Assembly (NCBI GenBank): GCA_034664395.1
Contig: JAXDHQ010000015.1
Span: 1-64,000 of the forward strand
DNA length: 64,000 nucleotides
Source: JAOPZW01 sp034664395
GTDB taxonomy: Bacteria; Actinomycetota; Thermoleophilia; Solirubrobacterales; Solirubrobacteraceae
Direction: 5' to 3'
Below the pieces are notes generated by a model. The model worked only from the letters and a program-made list of their open reading frames with translations. It was not told the DNA's origin and did not search any database. Every line of letters starts with the position of its first letter. The first letter of the stretch is position 1. Of this stretch, positions 40,758 to 48,833 are shown in pieces. The position numbers were made by a program, and so were the translations under genes.

Positions 40758-41645
40758 CTACTCCTTCGAGAAGTCCTCGGAGCGGCCGTAGCGGCCGTCC
40801 CGGAGCTTGGCGTACTGCATCAGCAGGTCGTTGAGCAGCGACGACGCGCCGATGCGGAAGCGGTCGGGCGTCAGCCACTCGTCGCCCAGCGTCTCCTTGA
40901 CCAGCACGAGCCGGTGCAGCGCCGCCTTCGAGGTCGAGACGCCGCCGGCGGCCTTCATCCCCACCGGGCGCCCGGTCCGCTGCACGTAGTCGCGGATCGC
41001 CTCGAGCATGACGAGCGTGACGCCGGGCGTGGCGCCGCTGGCGGCCTTGCCGGTCGAGGTCTTGACGAAGTCGGCGCCGGCCTCCATCGCCAGCATCGAG
41101 GCGTGGCGCACGTGGTCGTAGGAGCCCAGCTCGGCCGTCTCGATGATGACCTTCAGGTGGGCGTCCCCGCAGGCCTCCTTGATGCGGACGATCTCCTCCA
41201 TGACGCGCGCGTCGTCGCCCGTTAGGAACGCCTCGCGCGAGATGACCATGTCGATCTCGTCGGCGCCGGCGGCGACGGTCTCCTCGGTCTCGGCGAGCTT
41301 GATCGCCAGCGACGTCTGGCCGGCCGGGAAGCCGGTCGAGACGGCGGCGGTGCGCACGCCGGTCCCGGCGAGGGCGGCGTGGACCGTGGGCACGAGCGCC
41401 GGGTAGACGCAGACGGCCGCGACGCTCGGGATCTCCGGCATCGTCGGCGCCGGGCAGACGGCCTTGGCCGAGAGCTGGCGCACCTTGCCCGCGGTGTCCT
41501 GGCCCTCGAGCGTGGTGAGGTCGACCATCGACACGGCCAGGCGGATCCCCTGGGCCTTGGCGGTCGTCTTGATCGAGCGCTTGCCCAGCCAGGCGGCGCG
41601 CTCCTCGATCCCGACGCGATCGACGTGGGGCAGGCGGCGGAGCAT
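40758..41645 (-). CDS. deoC: Deoxyribose-phosphate aldolase
   Basis: A 295-residue class I aldolase cleaving 2-deoxyribose-5-phosphate. ADFVKTSTGKAASGATPG has the Schiff-base Lys, GRPVGMKAAGGVST the second catalytic Lys, and AAVCVYPALVPTVHAAL / AVSTGFPAGQTSLAIKLAE the usual strands. It is the eukaryote-like longer type (bacterial DeoC are ~220-260) with a ~40-residue N-terminal extension. Together with deoA/punA at 27-29 kb it completes deoxynucleoside catabolism, although phosphopentomutase is not in this window. Confidence 0.94.
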   Translation of the reverse strand: MLRRLPHVDRVGIEERAAWLGKRSIKTTAKAQGIRLAVSMVDLTTLEGQDTAGKVRQLSAKAVCPAPTMPEIPSVAAVCVYPALVPTVHAALAGTGVRTAAVSTGFPAGQTSLAIKLAETEETVAAGADEIDMVISREAFLTGDDARVMEEIVRIKEACGDAHLKVIIETAELGSYDHVRHASMLAMEAGADFVKTSTGKAASGATPGVTLVMLEAIRDYVQRTGRPVGMKAAGGVSTSKAALHRLVLVKETLGDEWLTPDRFRIGASSLLNDLLMQYAKLRDGRYGRSEDFSKE

Positions 41646-41732
41646 CGCCGCCTAGTGTGACTGATCGGCGCGGGCCCGACGCGGCGCGCAACGCGGCGCC
41701 CGATCGCGCACGTCGGCGGCCCTGCGCGGCGA

Positions 41733-42040
41733 GGGCATCGAGGGGAAGCGGAGTCTGTGGCGCTGCGGGGCGCGGGCGGTCGTCCTCCGGGGGCGCGGGG
41801 GGTGTGGTCTGCAACGGCGAGCACCATGACCGTCACGACTCCGCGCAGGCTCTGCGTGCCCTTCGCGCCGTGGGCACGCGGCGGGCGCGGGCGCTGGAGG
41901 GGTGGGCTCTTTTTCTTTCGCTATGCGAAACAAGGAGAGCCCACCCCCCGGCGAGCCCGGCCATTCGCGACGGAAGACGCCCAGAGCGTCACGACACTCC
42001 GCGACTCTGCTTCCCCTCGGTGCCCTGCGCCACGAAGACG
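41733..42040 (+). repeat. Intergenic repeat family, copy B (in the 41646-42109 gap)
   Basis: This gene-free 464-bp stretch holds copy B. In order: inverted arm GGGCATCGAGGGGAAGCGG (41733-41751), box CGTCACGACTCCGCGCAGGC (41831-41850), hairpin (41899-41947), GCGACGG (41967), and CGTCACGACACTCCGCG then GCTTCCCCTCGGTGCCC (42009-42025). The last segment is the complement of the inverted arm with two mismatches. The order is the same as in copies A and D. It separates two genes read on the minus strand (acyl-CoA dehydrogenase and deoC). No coding frame is believable here. The bases outside the repeat show nothing else. Confidence 0.8.
41899..41947. repeat. Double-stem hairpin of copy B
   Basis: GGGGTGGGCTCT (41899-41910) pairs perfectly with AGAGCCCACCCC (41936-41947); within the loop TTTCGC-tat-GCGAAA forms a second perfect stem. 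CTCTTTTTCTTT follows the left arm. It could stop transcription from either side. Confidence 0.85.
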
Positions 42041-42109
42041 AACACTGGGGCGAAGCCGTGAGGCGGATCGGGTGACCCGGCCCCACCCGACCACCGACGC
42101 ATCGCCGAG

Positions 42110-43321
42110 CTAGATCTTGTTGCGCTGCAGCAGCTTCTTGCCGATGACCATGCGCTGGATCTCGGAGGTCCCCTCCCCGATCAGCAGCAGCGGCGCATCG
42201 CGGTACAGGCGCTCGATCTCGTACTCCTTGGAGTAGCCGTAGCCGCCGTGGATGCGCAGACACTCCTCGACGCAGAAGCGCCCCGCCTCCGACGCGAAGA
42301 GCTTGGCCATGCCGGCCTCGAGGTCCGAGCGCTCGCCGGCGTCCTTCAGCCGCGCCGCGCGCAGCGTCAGCAGGCGGGCGGCCTCGACCTGGGTCGCCAT
42401 GTCGGCGAGCTTGAACTGGATCGCCTGGTGCTCGGCGATCGGCTTGCCGAACGCCTTGCGCTCCTGCGAGTAGCGCAGCGCCAGCTCGAGCGCGCGCTGG
42501 GCGATGCCGACGCCACGGGCGGCGACGTTGACGCGGCCGACCTCGAGCGCGTCCATCATCTGCCCGAAGCCCTTGTTGAGCCCGGCGTCCTCGCCACCGA
42601 GGACGTTCTCGGCCGGGCAGCGGTAGCCGTCGAAGACGAGCTCGGTCGACTCGACGCCCTTGTAGCCGAGCTTCTTGATCTTGGGGGGAACGACCAAGCC
42701 GGCGTACTCGCCGGTGTTCTCGCTCACGCCCGGCTCCTTCTCCGCGATGAAGCACGTCATCCCGCGGTGGCGGGGGTCGGCCTCCGGATCGGTCTTGACG
42801 AGGACGAAGACGAGGCTCGAGAGCAGGCCGTTGGTCACCCACATCTTCTGGCCGTTGATCTCCCAGGCGCCGTCGTCGAGCTTCTTGCCCGAGGTCTTGA
42901 TCGCCTGGACGTCGGAGCCGAGCTCGGGCTCGGACAGGCTGAACGCCGCCCGGATCTCGCCCGTCGCCATCCGCGGCAGGTACTTCTGCTTCTGCTCCTC
43001 GGTCCCGTACTTCATGAGCAGGTAGGACCCGATGAAGTGCGTGTTGACGATGCCCGAGATCGAGATCCACCCGCGCGAGAGCTCCTCGACGATCATCGCG
43101 TAGGTGGTGAGGTCGAGCCCCATCCCCCCGTGCTCCTCGGGGATCGTGACGCCGAAGAGGCCGAGCTCCTTCATCTGCTCGACGATCGGCCCGGGGAACT
43201 CGTCGACCGCGTCGTAGTGCTCGGCGTTGGGCAGGATCTGCTCGTCCGCGAACTGCCGGACCATCTCGCAGATCGCCTTCTGCTCATCGGTCTTCTCGGT
43301 GAAGGGAGTCTCCACGGCCAT
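42110..43321 (-). CDS. Acyl-CoA dehydrogenase
   Basis: A 403-residue FAD flavoprotein that introduces the alpha-beta double bond in acyl-CoAs. IPEEHGGMGLDLTTYAMIVEE, AFSLSEPELGSDVQAIKTSG (FAD/substrate site), QMMDALEVGRVNVAARGVGIA, IHGGYGYSKEYEIERLYRDA and the ending IGEGTSEIQRMVIGKKLL (containing the catalytic Glu) are all present. AGGAG lies 7 nt before ATG 43321. It may act with the acyl-CoA ligase at 43.8 kb. A possible operator lies upstream (43371). Confidence 0.94.
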   Translation of the reverse strand: MAVETPFTEKTDEQKAICEMVRQFADEQILPNAEHYDAVDEFPGPIVEQMKELGLFGVTIPEEHGGMGLDLTTYAMIVEELSRGWISISGIVNTHFIGSYLLMKYGTEEQKQKYLPRMATGEIRAAFSLSEPELGSDVQAIKTSGKKLDDGAWEINGQKMWVTNGLLSSLVFVLVKTDPEADPRHRGMTCFIAEKEPGVSENTGEYAGLVVPPKIKKLGYKGVESTELVFDGYRCPAENVLGGEDAGLNKGFGQMMDALEVGRVNVAARGVGIAQRALELALRYSQERKAFGKPIAEHQAIQFKLADMATQVEAARLLTLRAARLKDAGERSDLEAGMAKLFASEAGRFCVEECLRIHGGYGYSKEYEIERLYRDAPLLLIGEGTSEIQRMVIGKKLLQRNKI

Positions 43322-43370
43322 CGTCGTCTCCTGCTGGTCGAGGTGGGCGCAGGATACCGGCGGGCGCTGG

Positions 43371-43386
43371 CTGACCGACCAGTCGA
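43371..43386. promoter_or_regulatory. Weak relative of the TTGACT-N4-AGTCAA operator
   Basis: CTGACC-gacc-AGTCGA lies between the acyl-CoA dehydrogenase and the divergent membrane protein, overlapping a TACGCT -10-like box (43387-43392). Its TGAC-N6-AGTC core has the same spacing as the 12463 and 14817 sites, but the match is only partial. Confidence 0.35.
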
Positions 43387-43405
43387 TACGCTCGCGCCCG
43401 GCACC

Positions 43406-43777
43406 ATGACCCTCTGGGACGGCATCCGCTGGCTGCACCTCCTGGCCGTCGCCTTCTTCGTCGGCGGCCAGCTCTTCCTGGCCGCCTGCGTGGTGCCGGT
43501 CGTGCGCGACGACCGCGCCCGCATGCAGGCGGTTGCCCGGCGCTTCGGCTACGGCACGCTGATCGCGCTCGCGGTCCTGCTCGTCACCGGCGCGGCGATG
43601 GCCTCGCACTTCGGCGACTGGAGCCGCCCGACGCTGCACGTCAAGCTCGCGCTCGTCGCACTCGCCGGCGTGCTCGTCGTCGTCCACATGCGCCGGCCGC
43701 GCGACCACTGGATGGAGGGCCTGGTCTTCGTGGTCTCGCTGGCGATCGTGTGGCTCGGCGTGGCTTTGGCCCACTAG
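43406..43777 (+). CDS. Small four-helix membrane protein
   Basis: A 123-residue integral membrane protein with four hydrophobic helices: WLHLLAVAFFVGGQLFLAAC, GTLIALAVLLVTGAAMA, LHVKLALVALAGVLVVVHM and LVFVVSLAIVWLGVALA. His residues near helix ends (WLHLL, LHVK, VVHM) recall the CopD/DUF2269-like or cytochrome-like families, but heme or copper binding is not demonstrable. It diverges from the acyl-CoA dehydrogenase. Confidence 0.72.
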   Translation: MTLWDGIRWLHLLAVAFFVGGQLFLAACVVPVVRDDRARMQAVARRFGYGTLIALAVLLVTGAAMASHFGDWSRPTLHVKLALVALAGVLVVVHMRRPRDHWMEGLVFVVSLAIVWLGVALAH

Positions 43778-43803
43778 ATGACTGATTCCACGACCCCCGC
43801 CCC

Positions 43804-45231
43804 GTGAACTTCGCCCGCGACGTCGTCGAGGCCGGCCACCCCCAGCGCCTCGCGCTGATCGAGCGCGCGCGCGACGGCACGCGGCGCGAGTGGAGCTTCG
43901 GCGAGGTCGCCCGCGCGTCGGTGCGGCTCGCCGCCCACCTCGACGGCCTCGGCGTGCGTCGCGGCGACGTCGTCCTGACGCTCGTCGGCAACCGCCCCGA
44001 GTGGGTGATCGCCATGGTCGCCTGCTTCCGCCAGGGGTTCGTCGTGCTGCCGTGCACCGAGCAGCTTCGGCCCAAGGACCTGCGCCTGCGCCTGGACGCG
44101 ACGAGCCCGGCGGTGGTCGTCTGCGACGAGCGCAACGCCGGCGTCCTCGCCGACGCGGGCTGGGACGGACCGACCGTCCCGGTCCCGTGGGGCGAGCTGC
44201 CCGAAGGCCCCTCGCCCGCCGCGGCCGAGCTCGCGCCCGAGGACCCGTGCCTGATCACGTTCACCAGCGGGACGGCGGGCGAGCCCAAGGCCGTCGTCCA
44301 CGCCCAGCGCTACCTGACCGGCCAGCGGCTCCAGGCCGAGCACTGGCTCGACGCGCGCGCGGGCGAGCTCGTCTGGTGCACCGCGGCCAGCGGCTGGAGC
44401 AAGTCGGCGCGCAACGTGTTCATCGCGCCGTGGATCCGCGGCGCCGCCGCGCTGCTGCACGACGCCCGCTTCGACGCCCACGAGCGCCTGGAGGTGCTCG
44501 CCGAGGAGCCGGTCGCCGTGCTGTGCATGGCGCCGACCGAGTACCGCGTCATCGCCAAGCGCGCCGAGCCGCGGCCGACCGCCGCGCTGCGCGGGCTCGT
44601 GGCCGCGGGCGAGGCGCTCAACCCCGAGGTGCTGCGCGCCTGGCGCGAGGCGACGGGCCTGTGGGTTCGCGACGGCTACGGGCAGACCGAGACCGGCCAG
44701 ATCACCGGGATGCCGCTGGACACCGAGGCGGTCCCCGGTTCGATGGGCCGCCCGCTGCCCGGCATCCGCGCGTGGGTGGACGACGGCGAGCTGGTCGTCG
44801 ACCCCGCGACGGTGCCCACGTTCTTCCGCGGCTACCTGGGCGAGGACGCGCCGGGCGGCGAGTGGCGCACGGGCGACCGCGTGACCCGCGACGAGCGCGG
44901 CCTCCTGTTCTTCGAGGGGCGCACCGACGACGTCATCATCTCGGCCGGCTACCGCATCGGCCCCTTCGAGGTCGAGTCGGCGCTGGTCGAGCACCCCGCC
45001 GTCCAGGAGGCGGCGGTCGTCGCGGCACCCGACGACGAGCGCGGCGCCGTCGTGCGCGCGGTCGTCGTCCTGCGCGACGGCCACGTCCCCTCCGACGCGC
45101 TCGCCCGCGAGCTGCAGGACCACGTCAAGGAGCAGACGGCGCCCTACAAGTACCCGCGCATCGTCGACTTCGCGGACGACCTGCCCAAGACGCCCAGCGG
45201 GAAGATCCGCCGGGCGGCGCTGCGCGGCTAG
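43804..45231 (+). CDS. AMP-forming acyl-CoA synthetase
   Basis: A 475-residue member of the ANL superfamily that activates a carboxylic acid via its adenylate. PCLITFTSGTAGEPKAVVHA is the P-loop, WVRDGYGQTETGQITGMP the A5 motif, WRTGDRVTRDERGLLFFEGRTDDVIISAGYRIGPFEVE the hinge and A8 region, and KTPSGKIRRAAL the catalytic Lys (A10). It is short for the family and near medium-chain acyl-CoA synthetases. GTG start; substrate not evident. Converges with the next gene, stop overlap CTAG. Confidence 0.9.
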   Translation: MNFARDVVEAGHPQRLALIERARDGTRREWSFGEVARASVRLAAHLDGLGVRRGDVVLTLVGNRPEWVIAMVACFRQGFVVLPCTEQLRPKDLRLRLDATSPAVVVCDERNAGVLADAGWDGPTVPVPWGELPEGPSPAAAELAPEDPCLITFTSGTAGEPKAVVHAQRYLTGQRLQAEHWLDARAGELVWCTAASGWSKSARNVFIAPWIRGAAALLHDARFDAHERLEVLAEEPVAVLCMAPTEYRVIAKRAEPRPTAALRGLVAAGEALNPEVLRAWREATGLWVRDGYGQTETGQITGMPLDTEAVPGSMGRPLPGIRAWVDDGELVVDPATVPTFFRGYLGEDAPGGEWRTGDRVTRDERGLLFFEGRTDDVIISAGYRIGPFEVESALVEHPAVQEAAVVAAPDDERGAVVRAVVVLRDGHVPSDALARELQDHVKEQTAPYKYPRIVDFADDLPKTPSGKIRRAALRG

Positions 45232-45968
45232 ACGGACGCGCCCGGGCAGCCCGACGGCAGCCCCGGCCGGTACGGCAGGCGAACCACGCGCTCGGAGACG
45301 TTGTTGGTCTCGTCGGACTCGATCACGTGGCGCTCGGGGTCGACGCGCTGGACGATCGCGAAGCAGCCGCGCAGGCCGGTCACGTCGATCCAGTTGCCCG
45401 GGTAGGAGGCCGGGTAGATGTCGGCCCAGCCCACCGACGTCCCGAGCCTGACCTCGCGCTTGGTGGCGCGCTGGTTGCAGGCGCCGAAGGCCTGCTCGCG
45501 GTCGACCTCGCCGCCGAAGCGCACCCGCTCGAGGTCGCGGAAGCAGTAGTTGCGCTTGGGCCCCACCCGCACGAGCGCGACCCGCGCGCCCGTGGGATCC
45601 ACGGTCCACAGCTCGAAGCGCGCGGCGTCCTGGAACTTCCAGTAGGAGCCGCCGCGGCTGGGCACGGAGGTGTAGTAGAGCTCGGCCCCCGTGGTCACCC
45701 GATAGCGGCCGCCGGCGGCGTCGGTCAGGACCTGGCGGGCGACCATCTCGCGCCGCGACACGCGCTGCCCGACGAACTCCAGCGGGCCCGAGCCGACGTT
45801 GACGATGCGGTTCGCCATGCGCAGCACGACGCGGCGCCCCGACGGCGTGCGCTCGGCGCGGAGCTGCGTCGCCGGCGCGATGACGAGGTCCGGGCACTGC
45901 AGGGGCCCTGCCGGGTCCTGGCAGGAGGTCGCGGCGGCCAGGGCCGCCAGCGCTGCTACACCGATCAC
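45228..45968 (-). CDS. Lysyl-oxidase-like lipoprotein lacking copper ligands
   Basis: A 246-residue exported protein. The N-terminus IGVAALAALAAATSC ends in a lipobox-like TSC. The body matches the lysyl oxidase fold: PDLVIAPATQLRAER, LEFVGQRV, RFELWTVDPTGARVAL, RNYCFRDLERV, GTSVGWADIYPASYPGNWID, and VIESDETNNVSERVVRLP. Where active members have the HxHxH copper motif this protein reads GSYWKFQD, so it is probably not an oxidase. It starts with GTG 9 nt after the aminotransferase gene. The role may be binding or structural on the cell surface. Confidence 0.75.
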   Translation of the reverse strand: MIGVAALAALAAATSCQDPAGPLQCPDLVIAPATQLRAERTPSGRRVVLRMANRIVNVGSGPLEFVGQRVSRREMVARQVLTDAAGGRYRVTTGAELYYTSVPSRGGSYWKFQDAARFELWTVDPTGARVALVRVGPKRNYCFRDLERVRFGGEVDREQAFGACNQRATKREVRLGTSVGWADIYPASYPGNWIDVTGLRGCFAIVQRVDPERHVIESDETNNVSERVVRLPYRPGLPSGCPGASV

Positions 45969-45977
45969 AGGCCCGAG

Positions 45978-47360
45978 TCAGGCGGTGAGGTCGTGGGCCA
46001 TCTCGTCGAACACTGCCACGTAGCGGTCGACGGACTCGTCGGTATGGGTGACCGACAGCGTCCACTCCTCTTCGCGCCCCGGCGTCATGAAGATGCCGCG
46101 GTTCATGTTGAACAGCCACGCCAGGTCGGCGAGCGCGGCGTCCTGGTTGGCCTTGAACGTCTCGTAGTCGATGATCTCAACCGGCGAGAAGGTCACGCAC
46201 CCCTTCGAGCCCACGCCGACCGCGTAGCCCGGCAGGTCGTACGTGCGGATGACCTCGCTGCAGCCGCGCAGGATGCGGTCGTTGAGCGCGTCGAGGCGGT
46301 CGTAGGCCTCGGGCGTCAGGACCTCGAGCAGGTTGGCCCGGGCGGCCGCCATGCCCAGCGGGTTGCCGTTGTAGGTGCCGACCTGGAAGACGGAGCCGTC
46401 CTCGACGACCGACATGACCTCCTCGCTGCCGCCGATCGCCCCGGTCGGCATGCCGCCGCCCAGCGCCTTGGCGAGCGTGACCATGTCGGGCATGACGCCC
46501 CAGCGCTCGACGGCGCCGCCGGCCGCGATGCACAGGCCGGTCTTGACCTCGTCGAAGATGAGCACGACGCCGTGGCGGCGCGTGATGTCGCGCACGGCCT
46601 CGAGATAGCCGTCCTGCGGGAGGACGACGCCGAGGTTCATCATCGCCGCCTCCATGATCACGCAGGCGGGCTTGCGGCCCTCGCGATCGAGGGCGACGAT
46701 GCGCCGCTCGAGCGACTCGGCGTCGTTGAAGTGCACCGCGAAGACCTGGTCGACCGTCGACTGCGGGATGCCGGCGCCGTAGGGAAGCGACGCGGGAGCG
46801 TCGTGCGGGCCTATGCGGTCGTACTCGACGCCGATCGACACCATCGCGGTGTCGTGGTGGCCGTGGTAGGAGCCGAAGATCTTCATCACCGTGTCGCGCT
46901 TGGTGTACGCCCGCGCGATGCGGATGGCGTCCATCGTCGACTCCGAGCCGGAGTTCGTGTAGCGCCAGCGGTGGATGTCCCAGCGGCGCGCCAGCTCCTC
47001 GCCGACGACGATCGCGTCCTCGGTCGGGGCGGCGAAGTGCGTGCCGCGGACGTAGCGCTCGCCGATGGCCTTGCCGATCGCGGGGTGGGCGTGGCCCTGG
47101 ATCATCGAGCCGAAGCCGTTGTGGAAGTCGTACATCTCGTTGCCGTCGACGTCCCACACGCGGGGGCCCTCGCCGTGCTCGAGGTAGATCGGCCACGGCT
47201 CCCGGAGCTGGTAGGACGAGGCGACGCCGCCGGTGAGCACCTCGCGGGCGCGGTCGTACATGCGCTGCGAGCCCTGGGTGCGCTCGTTGAGGCGCTGCTC
47301 CTCGCGCTCGGTCAGCTCCGCGATGCGCTGGCGGTCGAGCTGGATCGGGGTGGTGGCCAT
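45978..47360 (-). CDS. Class III PLP aminotransferase / aminomutase (GSA-like)
   Basis: A 460-residue fold-type I PLP enzyme close to glutamate-1-semialdehyde aminomutase and related omega-aminotransferases. Key parts: MYDFHNGFGSMIQGHAHPAI, RYTNSGSESTMDAIRIARAY, FGSYHGHHD, LIFDEVKTGLC (PLP Asp), MVTLAKALGGGMPTGAIGG (Schiff-base Lys), and FQVGTYNGNPLGMAA. It is not next to heme genes, so a catabolic amine or amino-acid substrate (for instance GABA or a beta-amino acid) is more likely than heme synthesis. ATG 47360 lies 6 nt after a minus-strand TACACT box. Confidence 0.87.
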   Translation of the reverse strand: MATTPIQLDRQRIAELTEREEQRLNERTQGSQRMYDRAREVLTGGVASSYQLREPWPIYLEHGEGPRVWDVDGNEMYDFHNGFGSMIQGHAHPAIGKAIGERYVRGTHFAAPTEDAIVVGEELARRWDIHRWRYTNSGSESTMDAIRIARAYTKRDTVMKIFGSYHGHHDTAMVSIGVEYDRIGPHDAPASLPYGAGIPQSTVDQVFAVHFNDAESLERRIVALDREGRKPACVIMEAAMMNLGVVLPQDGYLEAVRDITRRHGVVLIFDEVKTGLCIAAGGAVERWGVMPDMVTLAKALGGGMPTGAIGGSEEVMSVVEDGSVFQVGTYNGNPLGMAAARANLLEVLTPEAYDRLDALNDRILRGCSEVIRTYDLPGYAVGVGSKGCVTFSPVEIIDYETFKANQDAALADLAWLFNMNRGIFMTPGREEEWTLSVTHTDESVDRYVAVFDEMAHDLTA

Positions 47361-47366
47361 GGAGCC

Positions 47367-47372
47367 AGTGTA
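47367..47372 (-). promoter_or_regulatory. -10 box for the aminotransferase, leaderless
   Basis: TACACT on the minus strand ends 6 nt before the ATG at 47360, with no ribosome-binding site. Confidence 0.5.
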
Positions 47373-47397
47373 AGCGGCCCCCGGTGCAGCGAGACGG

Positions 47398-47607
47398 CTA
47401 ATCCAGCGTGCGCAGATCGTACGACCCGCACACCGAGCAGGTCCCGCTGACGGTGTGGCCGACCCACGCCGTGACGTGGGCGCCGCACTCCGTGCACGCG
47501 CAGCGCACGTCGCGCAACTCGGGCGCCGCGGCCGGCGCGGGGGGTGCGGCGGACGGCGGCGCGGACACGCCGAGGGGTGTGAACGAGGCCTTCACTGGAC
47601 CGTTCAT
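47398..47607 (-). CDS. Small zinc-ribbon-like protein
   Basis: A 69-residue protein with a low-complexity Pro/Ala middle and a C-terminal CACTECGAHVTAWVGHTVSG-CSVC arrangement, a plausible zinc ribbon. The frame stays open upstream and encodes another pair, FSCSSCAFEADVPM, with similar character, so the true protein may be longer, but no ATG, GTG or TTG is found close to that segment. ATG 47607 lacks a ribosome-binding site. Function unknown; the neighbouring GntR gene is divergent. Confidence 0.5.
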   Translation of the reverse strand: MNGPVKASFTPLGVSAPPSAAPPAPAAAPELRDVRCACTECGAHVTAWVGHTVSGTCSVCGSYDLRTLD

Positions 47608-47717
47608 CGGCACGTCTGCCTCGAACGCACACGAACTGCAGGAAAACTGGACATATGCGCGGCAAAAGGCGCGGCGGCGCTCTTTTGCACCCGGCCCCGC
47701 GGCTCGCACCGCAGCGG

Positions 47718-47723
47718 TACGGT
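47718..47723 (+). promoter_or_regulatory. -10 box for the GntR gene, leaderless
   Basis: TACGGT lies 7 nt before the ATG at 47731, in the 123-bp space between this gene and the divergent zinc-ribbon gene. Confidence 0.5.
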
Positions 47724-47730
47724 GTCGTCC

Positions 47731-48456
47731 ATGGCGCACGACGCGGCCGTGGCCGCCGTCTTCGAGCCTGTGGCGCCCCCGACGACCTTCGAGGAGACCG
47801 TCGAGCGCCTCGGGAGCGCGATCCGGCTGGGGATCCTCGGGCCCGGGACGCGGCTGCCGTCCGAGCGCGAGCTCGCCGACCAGCTCGGTATCTCGCGCTC
47901 GACGCTGCGCCAGGCGATCACCACGCTCGTGCAGTCCGGCCACATCACGTCGGTGCGGGGACGCGGCGGCGGCACCTTCGTCGTCCAGGAGCCGCCGCTG
48001 GCCGAGGGCAGCCCCGCCGGCGCGGTCCGCCCGGACTGGCGCCTGGTGCTGGACCTGCGCGTGGCCATCGAGATCGGCGCCGCCACGCTCGCCGCCGAAC
48101 GCGCCGGCGACGACGACCTCGCGCTCATGCGCGGGTGCGTGGAGCGGATGAACGCGGCCACCGAGTTCGACGACTACCGGCGCGCCGACGTGGGCTTCCA
48201 CATGGCCATCGCCCAGGCCAGCGGCGTGCCGCGCCTGGTCGCGCTCATGACCGAGGTGCATTCCGACGTGGCGGAGCTCATCGCCCACATCGCCCACCCG
48301 CCCGAGGTCCTCGCCCACTCCAACCTCGAGCACGCCAAGATCGTCGACGCGTGGGCCCGCGGCGAGGGCGCCCGCGGCATCACGCTCCTGCGCCGCCACC
48401 TCGAGGGCACCGAGCACATCCTCGGCGGCCTGTTCCCGGCGGGGGCGCCGGCCTGA
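47731..48456 (+). CDS. GntR-family regulator, FCD (FadR) subfamily
   Basis: A 241-residue transcription factor. The winged helix is RLPSERELADQLGISRSTLR then QAITTLVQSGHITSVRGRGGGTFV (about residues 45-85). The C-terminal FCD domain has DLRVAIEIGAATLAAERAGD and the metal/ligand-binding acid and His residues in YRRADVGFHMAIAQASGVPRL and HIAHP...HSNLEHAKIVDAWARGEG. Such proteins sense small acids. The likely targets are its own promoter and the adjacent aminotransferase gene, or the gamma-hydroxybutyrate genes just downstream. Confidence 0.9.
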   Translation: MAHDAAVAAVFEPVAPPTTFEETVERLGSAIRLGILGPGTRLPSERELADQLGISRSTLRQAITTLVQSGHITSVRGRGGGTFVVQEPPLAEGSPAGAVRPDWRLVLDLRVAIEIGAATLAAERAGDDDLALMRGCVERMNAATEFDDYRRADVGFHMAIAQASGVPRLVALMTEVHSDVAELIAHIAHPPEVLAHSNLEHAKIVDAWARGEGARGITLLRRHLEGTEHILGGLFPAGAPA

Positions 48457-48524
48457 GGTTGGTGGTGGCGCGGGCGGTGGCGGCGCCGCGCGCGCTCCGC
48501 GTCGCGTGGGCGGCGCCGCGCGGC

Positions 48525-48722
48525 GAGGCACCGAGGGAAAGCGACGCGATCCCCGCATCCGTCACGACTCTGCGCAGCCTCTGCCTTCCCTTCGCGCCCC
48601 GGGCGGGCGGCGTCGCCCGCGCGGCCCCGGGGCGCCACCTGCGACGGCGGAGGCCCGAAGCGTCACGAAACGCCGCGAGATCGCTTCCCCTCGGTGCCCT
48701 GTCGGCCACGAACGCGCGCGGC
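48525..48722 (+). repeat. Intergenic repeat family, copy D (in the 48457-48833 gap)
   Basis: The gap between two GntR genes holds a compact copy: inverted arm GAGGCACCGAGGGAAAGCGA (48525-48544), box CGTCACGACTCTGCGCAGCC (48560-48579), hairpin GCGCCCCGGG (48594-48603) with its complement CCCGGGGCGC (48626-48635), GCGACGG (48641), then CGTCACGAAACGCCGCGAGA and CGCTTCCCCTCGGTGCCC (48682-48699). Bases 48641-48722 are about 95% identical to 8805-8886. The hairpin has an entirely different sequence from copies A and B yet the same position. From 48723 to 48833 I see nothing definite. Confidence 0.8.
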
Positions 48723-48833
48723 AGACGAACGGCGCCGCGACCTGGAGGGCGGCGGCCTGGGCGAGAACTGCGAAAGCGGGCCTGGGCGAGAGCCGCGAGG
48801 CGGCGCTGCGCGGTGAGCGACGAAGGACGTCCG

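Noticed and set aside
45978..47360. Glutamate-1-semialdehyde aminomutase (hemL) as the name of the aminotransferase.
   Set aside because: The sequence is GSA-like, but there are no heme genes nearby and the branch contains many catabolic aminotransferases.
8511..48722. The four-copy repeat considered as a CRISPR or integron attC array.
   Set aside because: Copies are tens of kilobases apart, with no regular spacers, cas genes or integrase.
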